DNA of 24,962 bases from a virus: IMG/VR virus record IMGVR_UViG_3300032287_001178, positions 1 to 24,962 of that record. The stretch is one strand, 5' to 3'. Under the pieces are notes generated by a model, which ran no database searches, was not told the DNA's origin, and worked only from the letters and a program-made list of their open reading frames with translations. Shown piece by piece: positions 14,383-21,305 of this stretch; the stretch's first letter is position 1, and each line of letters opens with the position of its first letter. A program made the position numbers and the translations under genes.

Positions 14383-15203
14383 TAAATAGTCCTTAACCAA
14401 GGAATAAACTGAGTAGCAATTAAATGATGATATGCTTTATCATAGTGTTCGTTATCGGGTAAAAGATATTTAGAATGATCAATCATTCTTCCTGAGAAAA
14501 ATTTTTCTACAGTCTTTGGTGCTATTTTTGTACATTTTAATTTGCCATAGTATTCAAAGTTACTGGGATATTTTAATCTTTCTGTAAAATGAAAAAGATA
14601 TAACTTAGCACCGTGATCATTACAGATATTATCCCAAGTATATACACAATTTAAAAAATCACGTTTTTCTGTATAGGTATTTAGATCAAAGAATAATTTT
14701 ATTTCCATAAAAGTATTTTTTCTAAGATCAGGATTAATGAGACCTTTTTCTGGAGTAAGTTCAAACATAGGACCTTGTTTGTAATCATCCCAAATAGGTT
14801 TCTGAAACAATTGGATTCTTTCATTGGCCATTGTTGTATCGGCATACAGATGTACCATATCTGTAGACTTAGACTTATCAAACACTGTGAAATTATCTAC
14901 TGCAATTGGTTCATCCAATGCGCCCGGGTCGTATGCTATAGTGAAACGATTCAGTGCAGATAGGCATAAGAAAACTTCGTCAATTTCATTGTATCTCTCA
15001 AACATGGTTTTTAACCAATCAGTGTATACACGATTATTAACGCCAGCCATGGCATAAACAGCCACAGGTTTTTTATTTTCTTTACTATAGATATCACCGT
15101 AATTGTTATCGTTCCAATAGCTATAACTACCTAGTCCGACTTTGCCAGGAACTGCTACATAACCACAGGTATGACTATCTCCGATAAACAATGTTCTTGA
15201 CAT
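14382..15203 (-). CDS. SGNH/GDSL-like hydrolase 2
   Basis: 273 residues from the ATG at 15203 (TAATG overlap, AGGAAG five bases upstream; a GTG at 15209 is possible). Block I is FIGDSHTCGY (6-15) with Ser10. Block III is MAGVNNR (52-58) with Asn56 or Asn57. Block V is PDNEHYDKAY (249-258), which fits D-x-x-H with D250 and H253. Unlike the + strand SGNH protein, it keeps the acid. There is no signal peptide. It lies beside a HIT protein and a phosphoribosyltransferase and not beside transferases, so the substrate may differ. Lipase, esterase and deacetylase roles are all possible. Confidence 0.7.
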   Translation of the reverse strand: MSRTLFIGDSHTCGYVAVPGKVGLGSYSYWNDNNYGDIYSKENKKPVAVYAMAGVNNRVYTDWLKTMFERYNEIDEVFLCLSALNRFTIAYDPGALDEPIAVDNFTVFDKSKSTDMVHLYADTTMANERIQLFQKPIWDDYKQGPMFELTPEKGLINPDLRKNTFMEIKLFFDLNTYTEKRDFLNCVYTWDNICNDHGAKLYLFHFTERLKYPSNFEYYGKLKCTKIAPKTVEKFFSGRMIDHSKYLLPDNEHYDKAYHHLIATQFIPWLRTI

Positions 15204-15589
15204 TACCACTTCCTATAATTGCCACGTTCTGGAATAACGTGTCTTACGCCGCCTGTGGGATCTTCCATATCACCTTTGCGTCTAGGAATCAAATGAACAT
15301 GCGGCCAACCAACTGTTTGTCCAGCAGTAGCACCATAATTAAATCCTACATTAAAGCCGTCACACTCTCCAGATTCTACCATACGCATACCATCTCTTAC
15401 AGCATCTTCGAATGCATCCATAAGAACATGTAAGGTATTATATTTAGGCACAAATAACAAGTGACCTGGAGTTACAGGATATTTGTCTTTGAATACCTTT
15501 ACGTGAAAATCTTCTTCTAAAAGATCATCCCACGGTGCTGTTGAATCTTCGATACAAGGAGGTTGACCCTCCATAACTATTTCTCTCAT
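15203..15589 (-). CDS. HIT-family nucleotide hydrolase/transferase
   Basis: 128 residues, normal for HIT proteins, which cleave nucleotide phosphoanhydride or phosphoramidate bonds (Ap4A, AMP-linked molecules). Residues 37-50 (YPVTPGHLLFVPKY) are the conserved strand pair, and GQTVGWPHVHLIPRRKGD (90-107) is the HIT loop. In the usual H-x-H-x-H triad the first His is Trp95, while H97 and the nucleophile-position H99 remain. GGVRHVIPERGNY at the end is Fhit-like. The start is in an ATGA overlap. It probably acts on nucleotides, alongside the phosphoribosyltransferase two genes upstream. Confidence 0.82.
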   Translation of the reverse strand: MREIVMEGQPPCIEDSTAPWDDLLEEDFHVKVFKDKYPVTPGHLLFVPKYNTLHVLMDAFEDAVRDGMRMVESGECDGFNVGFNYGATAGQTVGWPHVHLIPRRKGDMEDPTGGVRHVIPERGNYRKW

Positions 15590-15813
15590 CTTTTATATTC
15601 CTTTCTTTCTGAAGGAAGCGCATCTTCTCGAATGACAAATTCGCGTCCACCTAAGCTGCCAACAAATGCTCTTGTACGTTCCATATAAGCTAAACGCATC
15701 TTGATTGTTTGAAATGCAACTTCTAAAAATGCTTTAGGCTTATAACCTAGAACATGCATATCAAAGTCTTTGCCTGCATCTGTACAGTGTACTTTTATTT
15801 TTGAATCAATCAT
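15586..15813 (-). CDS. Small conserved phage protein between HIT and phosphoribosyltransferase genes
   Basis: 75 residues, basic. KIKVHCTDAGKDFDMHVLGY, then a helix (KAFLEVAFQTIKMRLAYMER) and FVGSLGGREFVIRED. No known family is recognised, though similar small proteins occur in marine phages. ATGA overlaps on both sides tie it tightly to its neighbours. Confidence 0.74.
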   Translation of the reverse strand: MIDSKIKVHCTDAGKDFDMHVLGYKPKAFLEVAFQTIKMRLAYMERTRAFVGSLGGREFVIREDALPSERKEYKR

Positions 15814-16397
15814 TTAGTCCACCAATCTTCCCAAGGGAAATCTACCCATACATCATTTTCTGCTTTATTGATTTCCCTGCCAACATAATCCATTTTAACA
15901 TCGCATTTACTAGCGAGGTTATCGATTAGAACTGCAAATCGAACATTGCTGTTCCATACCTCTTCCCAGGCAGGATCATCTGGAAAGCAACCACTAGGCC
16001 AATCTTTCATAATCCAATTAATAGTTGCCCCAGTGTCATTAATGTCGTCTACTATGAGAATATTTTTGAAATTGGCTCCTTCTTCTAGTAAACTGCTGGC
16101 AGCATCTAAAATAGCACCGATGTCATTCTCGTCGTCTACAAATCTTTCATTGGTACGAGGTCCTAGAGCATCTTCTGCCATCCATAAATTGCTTTCAGAT
16201 TCCAAACCATCACGCAGTTGTACTTTTAAAGTTTCGCAGGGAATATTAAAATAATGACTGATCATTACAGCAGGGGTCAAACCTCCACGAGTAAGTCCTA
16301 CAACATAATCTGGCTTCCAACCGCTGATAATAATGTCTCGACAGATTTTACTAACTAATCCGTTAAGCTCTGTTTGATTGATTATGAGCTTGTTCAT
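15810..16397 (-). CDS. Type I phosphoribosyltransferase
   Basis: 195 residues. The PRPP-binding signature NILIVDDINDTGATINW (112-128) has the adjacent Asp pair and T-G-A-T loop of the type I family. VGLTRGGLTPAVM (33-45) carries the R-G-G pyrophosphate loop. GWKPDYVVG and the size resemble xanthine-guanine or hypoxanthine transferases, so salvage of a purine base is likely. In this genome it could also supply or recycle guanine released by the transglycosylase; that is inference. AGGAGAG lies four bases before the ATG. The start overlaps the cupin gene by an unusually long 35 bases. Confidence 0.85.
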   Translation of the reverse strand: MNKLIINQTELNGLVSKICRDIIISGWKPDYVVGLTRGGLTPAVMISHYFNIPCETLKVQLRDGLESESNLWMAEDALGPRTNERFVDDENDIGAILDAASSLLEEGANFKNILIVDDINDTGATINWIMKDWPSGCFPDDPAWEEVWNSNVRFAVLIDNLASKCDVKMDYVGREINKAENDVWVDFPWEDWWTK

Positions 16398-16839
16398 ATC
16401 TCTCCTTTAGATACTGTTCATTTTGTATCCATTTATTGTTAACTAAAAATCCCCAATCACGTTTGTGAGGTCCTGGCATAAACAAAGTCCATGCAGTTAC
16501 ACCTGGCTTTAATTCAATACGGTGATAACTGTTAGGAGTACAAATGCGGAAATGGCCGGGTCCACGCCATTTACGAATCTCGCAATTTTTTGTACCATCG
16601 GAATTAAATTGTGGAATCCATTCATAATAACCACCTCGTAAAATTAATGTAGCATAGGGCCAGGGATGATCGTGAACATCATCTGGATCACCTTTTAAGA
16701 ATTTGTGCAAGAACACATTAAAGGGAAAACGCTTTCTATCTTTTAAAAACAGATAGTAGCGTTCTAGATAAGGTTCATTATGTATGCGATCAAAGATGAT
16801 TCGCTTACGTCCTAATTTTTCTAACAGTTTAAGGAACAT
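16363..16839 (-). CDS. Cupin-fold protein
   Basis: 158 residues. VHDHPWPYATLILRGGYYEW (55-74) is the first cupin motif, with metal ligands H56, H58 and E73. NSYHRIEL (103-110), with H106, is the second. A single-domain cupin with a full 3-His/1-Glu set could bind iron or another metal and act as a dioxygenase, isomerase or nucleotide-sugar epimerase. I cannot choose among these. It overlaps the downstream phosphoribosyltransferase gene by 35 bases and the upstream glycosylase gene by 11. The start has AAGAGA upstream. Confidence 0.75.
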   Translation of the reverse strand: MFLKLLEKLGRKRIIFDRIHNEPYLERYYLFLKDRKRFPFNVFLHKFLKGDPDDVHDHPWPYATLILRGGYYEWIPQFNSDGTKNCEIRKWRGPGHFRICTPNSYHRIELKPGVTAWTLFMPGPHKRDWGFLVNNKWIQNEQYLKERYEQAHNQSNRA

Positions 16840-17239
16840 TAAAAATCTCTTCTTCCAAGTAACGTTTTAGTTCTTTATCTGTAGGCTCTACAGAAAAATT
16901 ATTTTTAAAGAAAATTTCATAGCTATCGCTGCCATATTTTCCTATCCCATATAACATTGTAGCATCATTTCCGTCCCAAGTCAAGTAGTCTTGGCTCATT
17001 CTAATCAAACGATTATAACGAACATTTACCATACCCAAAGGTTGAATTATACTTTTGACAAATTCTTCGTCTGCGTGTAACAGTGACAGTGCTGTAGGAA
17101 ACCAATATAGGAATTCTGGCAACGTAGTCTTTACAGCTTTACGGCCAGTTTGGTTAAGCATAATAACGCCAACAAAATGTTGCCAAGCATCATCTACTTG
17201 TTGTTGCACCATTAAATCATCACGCAGAGGTTTAATCAT
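16829..17239 (-). CDS. MBD4-like HhH-GPD DNA glycosylase
   Basis: 136 residues from the ATG at 17239 (ATGA overlap; a TTG at 17260 would add seven). It closely follows the catalytic domain of eukaryotic MBD4, a thymine/uracil glycosylase that acts on G mismatches. AWQHFVGVIMLNQTGRKAV (18-36) matches the family's start, IIQPLGMVNVRYNRLIRMS (64-82) the middle, and LYGIGKYGSDSYEIFF (96-111) the helix-hairpin-helix. VEPTDKELKRY (117-127) matches the segment that holds MBD4's catalytic Asp, here D121. No 4Fe-4S cysteine loop is present, as in MBD4 and unlike endonuclease III. It should remove a damaged or mismatched base from DNA. Its target in a phage with modified guanine is open. Confidence 0.82.
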   Translation of the reverse strand: MIKPLRDDLMVQQQVDDAWQHFVGVIMLNQTGRKAVKTTLPEFLYWFPTALSLLHADEEFVKSIIQPLGMVNVRYNRLIRMSQDYLTWDGNDATMLYGIGKYGSDSYEIFFKNNFSVEPTDKELKRYLEEEIFNVP

Positions 17240-17454
17240 TCTACAGCTTCTCCAAACCAATCGTCGACTTGGCGTTCTGCTTCTTCTTGTGTCATTGCAT
17301 GAACAAAGATTCTTGCAGGTTGTCCAACAGTGTGTTGTATATTAAATTTTACAACACCTGCAGGAATTAAACCCCAATCGCGCTCTACAACAAACTCTTG
17401 TAGATTTTTAGCACGATATATTAGATTATCTGTGAGATCCTTTGCGGTATTCAT
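17236..17454 (-). CDS. Small conserved phage protein
   Basis: 72 residues from the ATG at 17454 (ATGA overlap, GGGAG six bases upstream). It is an alpha-beta domain: TDNLIYRAKNLQEFVVERDW, PAGVVKFNIQHTV, ARIFVHAMTQEEAERQVDDW. No family is recognised. It overlaps the glycosylase gene downstream by ATGA, so the two are translated together. Confidence 0.72.
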   Translation of the reverse strand: MNTAKDLTDNLIYRAKNLQEFVVERDWGLIPAGVVKFNIQHTVGQPARIFVHAMTQEEAERQVDDWFGEAVE

Positions 17455-17651
17455 TCTGATCTCCCACTGGTACAACTATCGTTCCAAGTTTCTTGAGCAT
17501 GTTTTCTATATTCATTTAAATCCCATTCCGCCTGCTTGGCTTGATACTGCTCTTCGGATAGCCCATGCCACCCGATACAATCACCTGTAGGACTACGACC
17601 ACAACCGCATGAGCCTAATTTTTTTCCTTCTTCTGGTACTCTTACCTGCAT
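17451..17651 (-). CDS. Small CDGSH-like cysteine protein
   Basis: 66 residues. SCGCGRSPTGDCIGWHGLSE (14-33) has the pattern C-x-C-x2-S-x4-C-x-G-x-H. The 2Fe-2S CDGSH motif is C-x-C-x2-(S/T)-x3-P-x-C-D-G-x-H, so all three Cys and the His are present with one residue fewer and with Ile in place of Asp. The remainder is a charged helix. It may bind a 2Fe-2S cluster, or zinc. AAGGAGAT is a strong ribosome binding site. It directly follows folE and precedes the glycosylase pair. Confidence 0.72.
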   Translation of the reverse strand: MQVRVPEEGKKLGSCGCGRSPTGDCIGWHGLSEEQYQAKQAEWDLNEYRKHAQETWNDSCTSGRSE

Positions 17652-17660
17652 GATATCTCC

Positions 17661-18425
17661 TTATCTTGGCGCAAACTCTTGTTGCATTTTAATGTTGTCA
17701 AAGAACTCTTTCTTTGTACCCGGATCATCTTTAAATGCACCTTTAAGCACAGTAGTCTGCGTCAATGAACTATGTGCCATAATACCTCGATTCTCGCAAC
17801 AACCATGTGTTGCTTGAATATACACACCTAAGTCTTGTGCGCCTGTGGCTTTTTGGATTTCCCTAGCAATGTCATTGCAAAGTTCCTCCTGGAGAGTACC
17901 TCGACGGGCACACCACTGAGCGATCCTTGTATACTTGCTAAGTCCGATGAGTTTCTGAGCTGCAATAAGACCAATATAAGCAACGCCAACAACGGGTTGG
18001 TGATGATGGCTACACATACTGCGAAGCTCACTACGCACAACCAACATACCTTCGTAACGGTCCGCCGAATCATTTGGAAACGCTGTAGCGTCTGGTGCTG
18101 GGACATATCTGCCCTCCATAATTTCATTAAAATACATTTTAGCAAGACGTTTTGCTGTGCCACGACTGTTAGGATCGTTTTCACGATCAATCAACAGCGT
18201 GTCTAATACTAGTTCAAATGCTTCAGTGGCTTCTTTAATTAGGATTTCCTTATTTGCCTCACTAACATATTCGCTAATGTTATCTCCGGCCCAAAAGCGT
18301 TTCTTGTCACGTTTCATCTTAAAGCGAATAGCGTCTGCAAGATTACATTCTTCGTAGCCTTTGTCGCTCATATCGTCTGCACCTTTAAGTGCGCTTTGTA
18401 AATCTTCTGATGTAAATGTTGTCAA
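17661..18425 (-). CDS. folE: GTP cyclohydrolase I
   Basis: 254 residues. FolE converts GTP to 7,8-dihydroneopterin triphosphate, the first step of both folate and 7-deazaguanine synthesis. SMCSHHHQPVVGVAYIG (136-152) and THGCCENRGI (206-215) carry the zinc ligands C138, H141 and C209 and the catalytic His region. GLSKYTRIAQWCARR (161-175) is the conserved dimer-contact strand. The N-terminus is extended by about 25-30 residues relative to bacterial FolE. The chosen TTG start has GGAG seven bases upstream; an ATG at 18371 is a fallback. With queE and a queD-like gene in the window, the job is most likely DNA base modification rather than folate supply. Confidence 0.93.
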   Translation of the reverse strand: MTTFTSEDLQSALKGADDMSDKGYEECNLADAIRFKMKRDKKRFWAGDNISEYVSEANKEILIKEATEAFELVLDTLLIDRENDPNSRGTAKRLAKMYFNEIMEGRYVPAPDATAFPNDSADRYEGMLVVRSELRSMCSHHHQPVVGVAYIGLIAAQKLIGLSKYTRIAQWCARRGTLQEELCNDIAREIQKATGAQDLGVYIQATHGCCENRGIMAHSSLTQTTVLKGAFKDDPGTKKEFFDNIKMQQEFAPR

Positions 18426-18464
18426 TTAAATTCTCCGAGTTAATGTCGTGGATGACATATAATA

Positions 18465-19538
18465 TTATTTTAACTTCTCTAGCAAAGGTTTGCAACTAAA
18501 AAAGTTTTCTTTTAAGAAATCCACCTGTTTATTTAGGCTAGGCAACCGAGTTTTGTAATTATCCATATGCTCGATTATTTTACGGCATAAGTCTGGGCGA
18601 TACACAGTATAAGCATCATAACTTTCAGTCCATTTGCTAGGATACTTAAAAGTGTCTAATGCCATTTCGCTATAACTAAGTCTATCTGGTACCATTGGAA
18701 TAGCATCGACTATTGCACCTTCAAACCAACTAATACCTAGTGTTTCTTGCAAGTTAGCACTGAATACCATTTTTGCTTCACCTAGTAAATTATGATATTC
18801 ATTCTTAGTCAGTTGTTGTTCTTGACATACAATAAATTCATATTGTGGTAAGTGTTCTTTTAAGTCTCGGAAGATTTCAACTTGCTTCTCGGGCGCAATG
18901 CGATGGGGAAACAAGATAAGATCTCTTTTTGGCATACCCTTATACATTACTAAAGTATCGCCCATATATTCCATAGGCCAACCTGTCAATACAATTTTAC
19001 CTTCGTCGATGAATTCTTTAATTGTATCTTCGAAAGTTTCATCTAACAAGTTTTTGCAGAACATATCAATATGAAACTGTGTGGCAAAGTAGTTATGATC
19101 AATCGCAGCAAAGAAACTCTTTTCTGCGTGACGCACCCATGGAGCATCACCAATAAGACGACCTAGGAAATCTTGAGGATCATAACTGCCAGCATGCCAT
19201 AGTGCGTGAATAGTTACAGGGATCTGTAACAGCTCACTCATGTACTTTAAGTTTATAATGCCCGGATGCCAAGCATCAGTAAAAATAAAGTGGTCGCCGG
19301 GATGAACGGATCCACCACAAAATAAACGGCCCATCTGCTCAACTTGACTAGCTTTATATATGTTAGTTCCACCAAAATTGAGAAAAGCCCCAGGAGTGGT
19401 AGCATTCGGAATATCCGTAGGTCCGGAAATAATTTGAACATCATGTCCTGCCTTTCGCAGAAGTGCAGGCACATGGGACTTCCATTGTCCCGTGTACCTG
19501 GTTTCAACTGCTTCTAAATCAACGAGAAAAATTGTCAT
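18465..19538 (-). CDS. GT-B (GT4-type) glycosyltransferase
   Basis: 357 residues from the ATG at 19538, which lies 20 bases inside the previous gene; a TTG at 19553 would add five. The C-terminal half has LILFPHRIAPEKQVEIF (207-223) and QETLGISWFEGAIVDAIPMV (264-283), which holds the EX7E pattern (E265, E273) typical of GT4 donor sites. PDRLSYSEM follows. The N-terminal half has FIFTDAWHPGI and LWHAGSYDPQDFLG. I recall similar proteins in T4-like cyanophages. It sits between folE and the queD-like gene. The general order E-x7-E then Pro-rich then S/Y-x-E is also seen in the queuosine mannosyltransferase QTMAN (GTDC1), a weak parallel. Acceptor unknown: DNA base, virion or host glycan. Confidence 0.78.
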   Translation of the reverse strand: MTIFLVDLEAVETRYTGQWKSHVPALLRKAGHDVQIISGPTDIPNATTPGAFLNFGGTNIYKASQVEQMGRLFCGGSVHPGDHFIFTDAWHPGIINLKYMSELLQIPVTIHALWHAGSYDPQDFLGRLIGDAPWVRHAEKSFFAAIDHNYFATQFHIDMFCKNLLDETFEDTIKEFIDEGKIVLTGWPMEYMGDTLVMYKGMPKRDLILFPHRIAPEKQVEIFRDLKEHLPQYEFIVCQEQQLTKNEYHNLLGEAKMVFSANLQETLGISWFEGAIVDAIPMVPDRLSYSEMALDTFKYPSKWTESYDAYTVYRPDLCRKIIEHMDNYKTRLPSLNKQVDFLKENFFSCKPLLEKLK

Positions 19539-19764
19539 TACGTCTTTTTTCAAACCTTGGCTTATTACCTTGGTATGGTCTCCTTGGCCGCTTACTATTT
19601 AGGTAAGCCTGATAAATTGCGGAATCTTTGCGATAAAGATCTGCAGGGTTAAAGTCACATAGTTCAATGCGACAATAGTTGTGATATGACTCAAGGTCAT
19701 CAAAGATCCGAACAACGTCGGGGCGATTTTCAAAATAGGAATAATCCTTGTAGTTCTTAGCCAT
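19519..19764 (-). CDS. Small basic conserved phage protein
   Basis: 81 residues. The first part is aromatic and acidic (YKDYSYFENRPDVVRIFDDL, YHNYCRIELCDFNPADLY). The last 25 residues are strongly basic (SKRPRRPYQGNKPRFEKRRN) and would bind nucleic acid or another acidic surface. GAGG precedes the ATG. It lies between the queD-like and glycosyltransferase genes. Similar proteins occur in T4-like cyanophages by recall; function unknown. Confidence 0.75.
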   Translation of the reverse strand: MAKNYKDYSYFENRPDVVRIFDDLESYHNYCRIELCDFNPADLYRKDSAIYQAYLNSKRPRRPYQGNKPRFEKRRNDNFSR

Positions 19765-19776
19765 TGCAGCCTCTTG

Positions 19777-20178
19777 TTAATATTTGATAAATGAACCATT
19801 TTCTCCGTCTTCGGAGACCTCAATCCAAACCTCACGATCTGGATACTTTGCATGAATCTGAGCATATAAATCATCGCTCATCATCTCACAACTTTTATAA
19901 TCTAGCGACAATACACCTTCGTTGCTAGAATACAGTTTTTCGAGCCATCGCTTGAATTGTATAAATTCCACATCTCTGTCATTGTGGGTGACACTAAGCC
20001 ATACCCTAAAATGAAAAATATGGCGATGAGGATTAGCCAAAAACGAAACATCATATTCATCTCCTGTTGCTAGGTTGGGATCTGTAGCCGCTGCTGGATA
20101 TTTATGAATACCTTCCTTACGGAAAGTGACCCAGATCATTTTATTAGGACGCCAGTCATGTCTAAGAGTATTACTCAC
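19777..20178 (-). CDS. queD: QueD-like T-fold protein (6-carboxytetrahydropterin synthase family)
   Basis: 133 residues from a GTG start with AAGGA seven bases upstream; an ATG at residue 14 is possible. QueD converts dihydroneopterin triphosphate to 6-carboxytetrahydropterin. KEGIHKYPAA (21-30), PHRHIFHFRVWLSV (50-63) and RDVEFIQFKRWLE (68-80) follow the T-fold order. H25, H51 and H53 match the three zinc-binding His of the family (H in the F-x-A-A-H region, then H-x-H). SCEMMSDDL (96-104) and VSEDGENG (121-128) match the later acidic substrate-binding positions. The usual catalytic Cys a few residues before H-x-H is missing, so chemistry may differ. The placement between folE and dpdA-like genes supports the pathway role. 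Confidence 0.72.
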   Translation of the reverse strand: MSNTLRHDWRPNKMIWVTFRKEGIHKYPAAATDPNLATGDEYDVSFLANPHRHIFHFRVWLSVTHNDRDVEFIQFKRWLEKLYSSNEGVLSLDYKSCEMMSDDLYAQIHAKYPDREVWIEVSEDGENGSFIKY

Positions 20179-20398
20179 TTAGTAATCCTTTTGTCAGAGT
20201 TTTAATTTCATCTTGGGTCATAAAGAAATTGTAAACTTGACTGTCTTGTACAGTGCCGTCTTCTTTAAGACTTTCTTGAATAAAATTCAAAGAATACAAT
20301 CCTTTAGGATTAATAACTTCCCATTGTTCAACACGGACACGAAATCCAGTGTTTTCTTTTATTGTGAATTTTTTAAGTTTTATGCTTTCGTGTAACAT
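20171..20398 (-). CDS. Small conserved phage protein
   Basis: 75 residues: IKLKKFTIKENTGFRVRVEQ, then YSLNFIQESLKEDGTVQDSQ and VYNFFMTQDEIKTLTKGLL. A compact beta-alpha domain without cysteine. The ATG overlaps the previous stop (TAATG). It ends across the GTG start of the queD-like gene. I recall similar proteins in marine T4-like phages; no function known to me. Confidence 0.75.
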   Translation of the reverse strand: MLHESIKLKKFTIKENTGFRVRVEQWEVINPKGLYSLNFIQESLKEDGTVQDSQVYNFFMTQDEIKTLTKGLLSE

Positions 20399-20775
20399 TA
20401 GCGTAGTTGCTCCATGGTTATAATTTTGCTGAGTTCTTCACCAAGGTCTTTATCCTCAGTGACTACGTGTAGACTATGACGATTTTCGTCGCTCTTACGG
20501 TCATACTTGGTAGTTTCGATAATAGTACCACCGCTGGCACCATAGATATTTAGGCTGAAGCTGTTAGATGATAACTCTGGTCCGCTTTCGTCGACAGCAA
20601 TAGAATCTGCATAGTCGTCTAGATCGTTCATCAACCAGTTGCGAAGTCTTTGTTTGAATGTTAATTTCATAGGTTCGGTTTCTATGTACTGTTTTTTGCG
20701 TTTAATTTGATTTGCACTAACGATTCCTCTCCTACGTCGAGAACTTGTCGGTGCTACTGCGTATCCACCACTCAT
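20398..20775 (-). CDS. Conserved T4-like marine phage protein
   Basis: 125 residues. The N-terminus has the basic stretch TSSRRRRGIVSANQIKRKKQ. Then come MKLTFKQRLRNWLMND (36-51), IAVDESGPELSSNSFSL and IYGASGGTIIETTKYDRKSD, and the end is VVTEDKDLGEELSKIITMEQ. The FKQRLRNWL segment and the E-D-K-D-L-G end are features I recall in a widespread unknown family of T4-like cyanophages, whose members often start at the internal Met 36. That Met is at 20670. Here the ATG at 20775 in an ATGA overlap is preferred. Confidence 0.75.
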   Translation of the reverse strand: MSGGYAVAPTSSRRRRGIVSANQIKRKKQYIETEPMKLTFKQRLRNWLMNDLDDYADSIAVDESGPELSSNSFSLNIYGASGGTIIETTKYDRKSDENRHSLHVVTEDKDLGEELSKIITMEQLR

Positions 20776-21305
20776 CTGATAATCTCATCTTGACCATATT
20801 GATCCCAACTAGTAAACTTATTTCTATCTAGTAGGTCATGGAGGTTATGGCACCACACTCCAGGATTGGTTGCTTTAAAGTCTTTATCATCTATCTTGAT
20901 TGTAGCATTATATCCTAGCTGTTGTAAATAGGGCAATTTAACCGAAATCTGCGGAATAAATTGGCGTTTCTCAACAAGGCCGCTTTCAAGTAGTCCTTCT
21001 ACTTGTGCAACATCTAAATCTAATGTACACCAAAATTCATCTTCAGAGTCAAGACAAACATAAATCATATCTTCCCATAAGCGCCAGTTGACAGCATCAT
21101 TGACTTCTAATTTAGGAAAACTTTGATTAGCACCAAAATAGATATGCGTACATTGACTATTGCGAGCAAGTTCCATAATAACATAAGGATCTTGTACTCC
21201 GACAACAAACAATGTCTTCATTCCATAGGCAGGAGTGCGTTCAATCTCTGTACCTACAAAGTAAGTGATTGCTTCTTCAACACCAGTGGCATAGTTTCTT
21301 TTCAC
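20772..21305 (-). CDS. Conserved unknown phage protein
   Basis: 177 residues. MKTLFVVGVQDPYVIMELAR (29-48) and THIYFGANQSFP (53-64) look like a Rossmann-type beta-alpha pair. MIYVCLDSEDEFWCTLDLDV and QFIPQISVKLPYLQQLGYNA form the middle, ending with GVWCHNLHDLLDRNKF. I recall homologues in T4-like cyanophages with no assigned function. It lies three genes upstream of the queD-like gene with overlaps on both sides (ATGA), so a part in the deazaguanine pathway is possible but unproven. Confidence 0.76.
   Translation of the reverse strand: MKRNYATGVEEAITYFVGTEIERTPAYGMKTLFVVGVQDPYVIMELARNSQCTHIYFGANQSFPKLEVNDAVNWRLWEDMIYVCLDSEDEFWCTLDLDVAQVEGLLESGLVEKRQFIPQISVKLPYLQQLGYNATIKIDDKDFKATNPGVWCHNLHDLLDRNKFTSWDQYGQDEIIR

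Noticed and set aside
17828-18206. Open frames on both strands inside folE
   Set aside because: FolE zinc-site motifs fix the true frame; the alternatives have no start signals and low-complexity content.
18426-18464. Short inverted repeat ATGTC/GACAT and AT-rich stretch between folE and the glycosyltransferase gene
   Set aside because: Only a 5-bp stem and no U-run. It could be a weak promoter for folE, but there is no clear -35 or late element.
20099-20106. CATAAATA on the - strand, matching the late-promoter pattern
   Set aside because: It lies within the queD-like coding region, over 300 bases before the next gene start, so it is probably chance.
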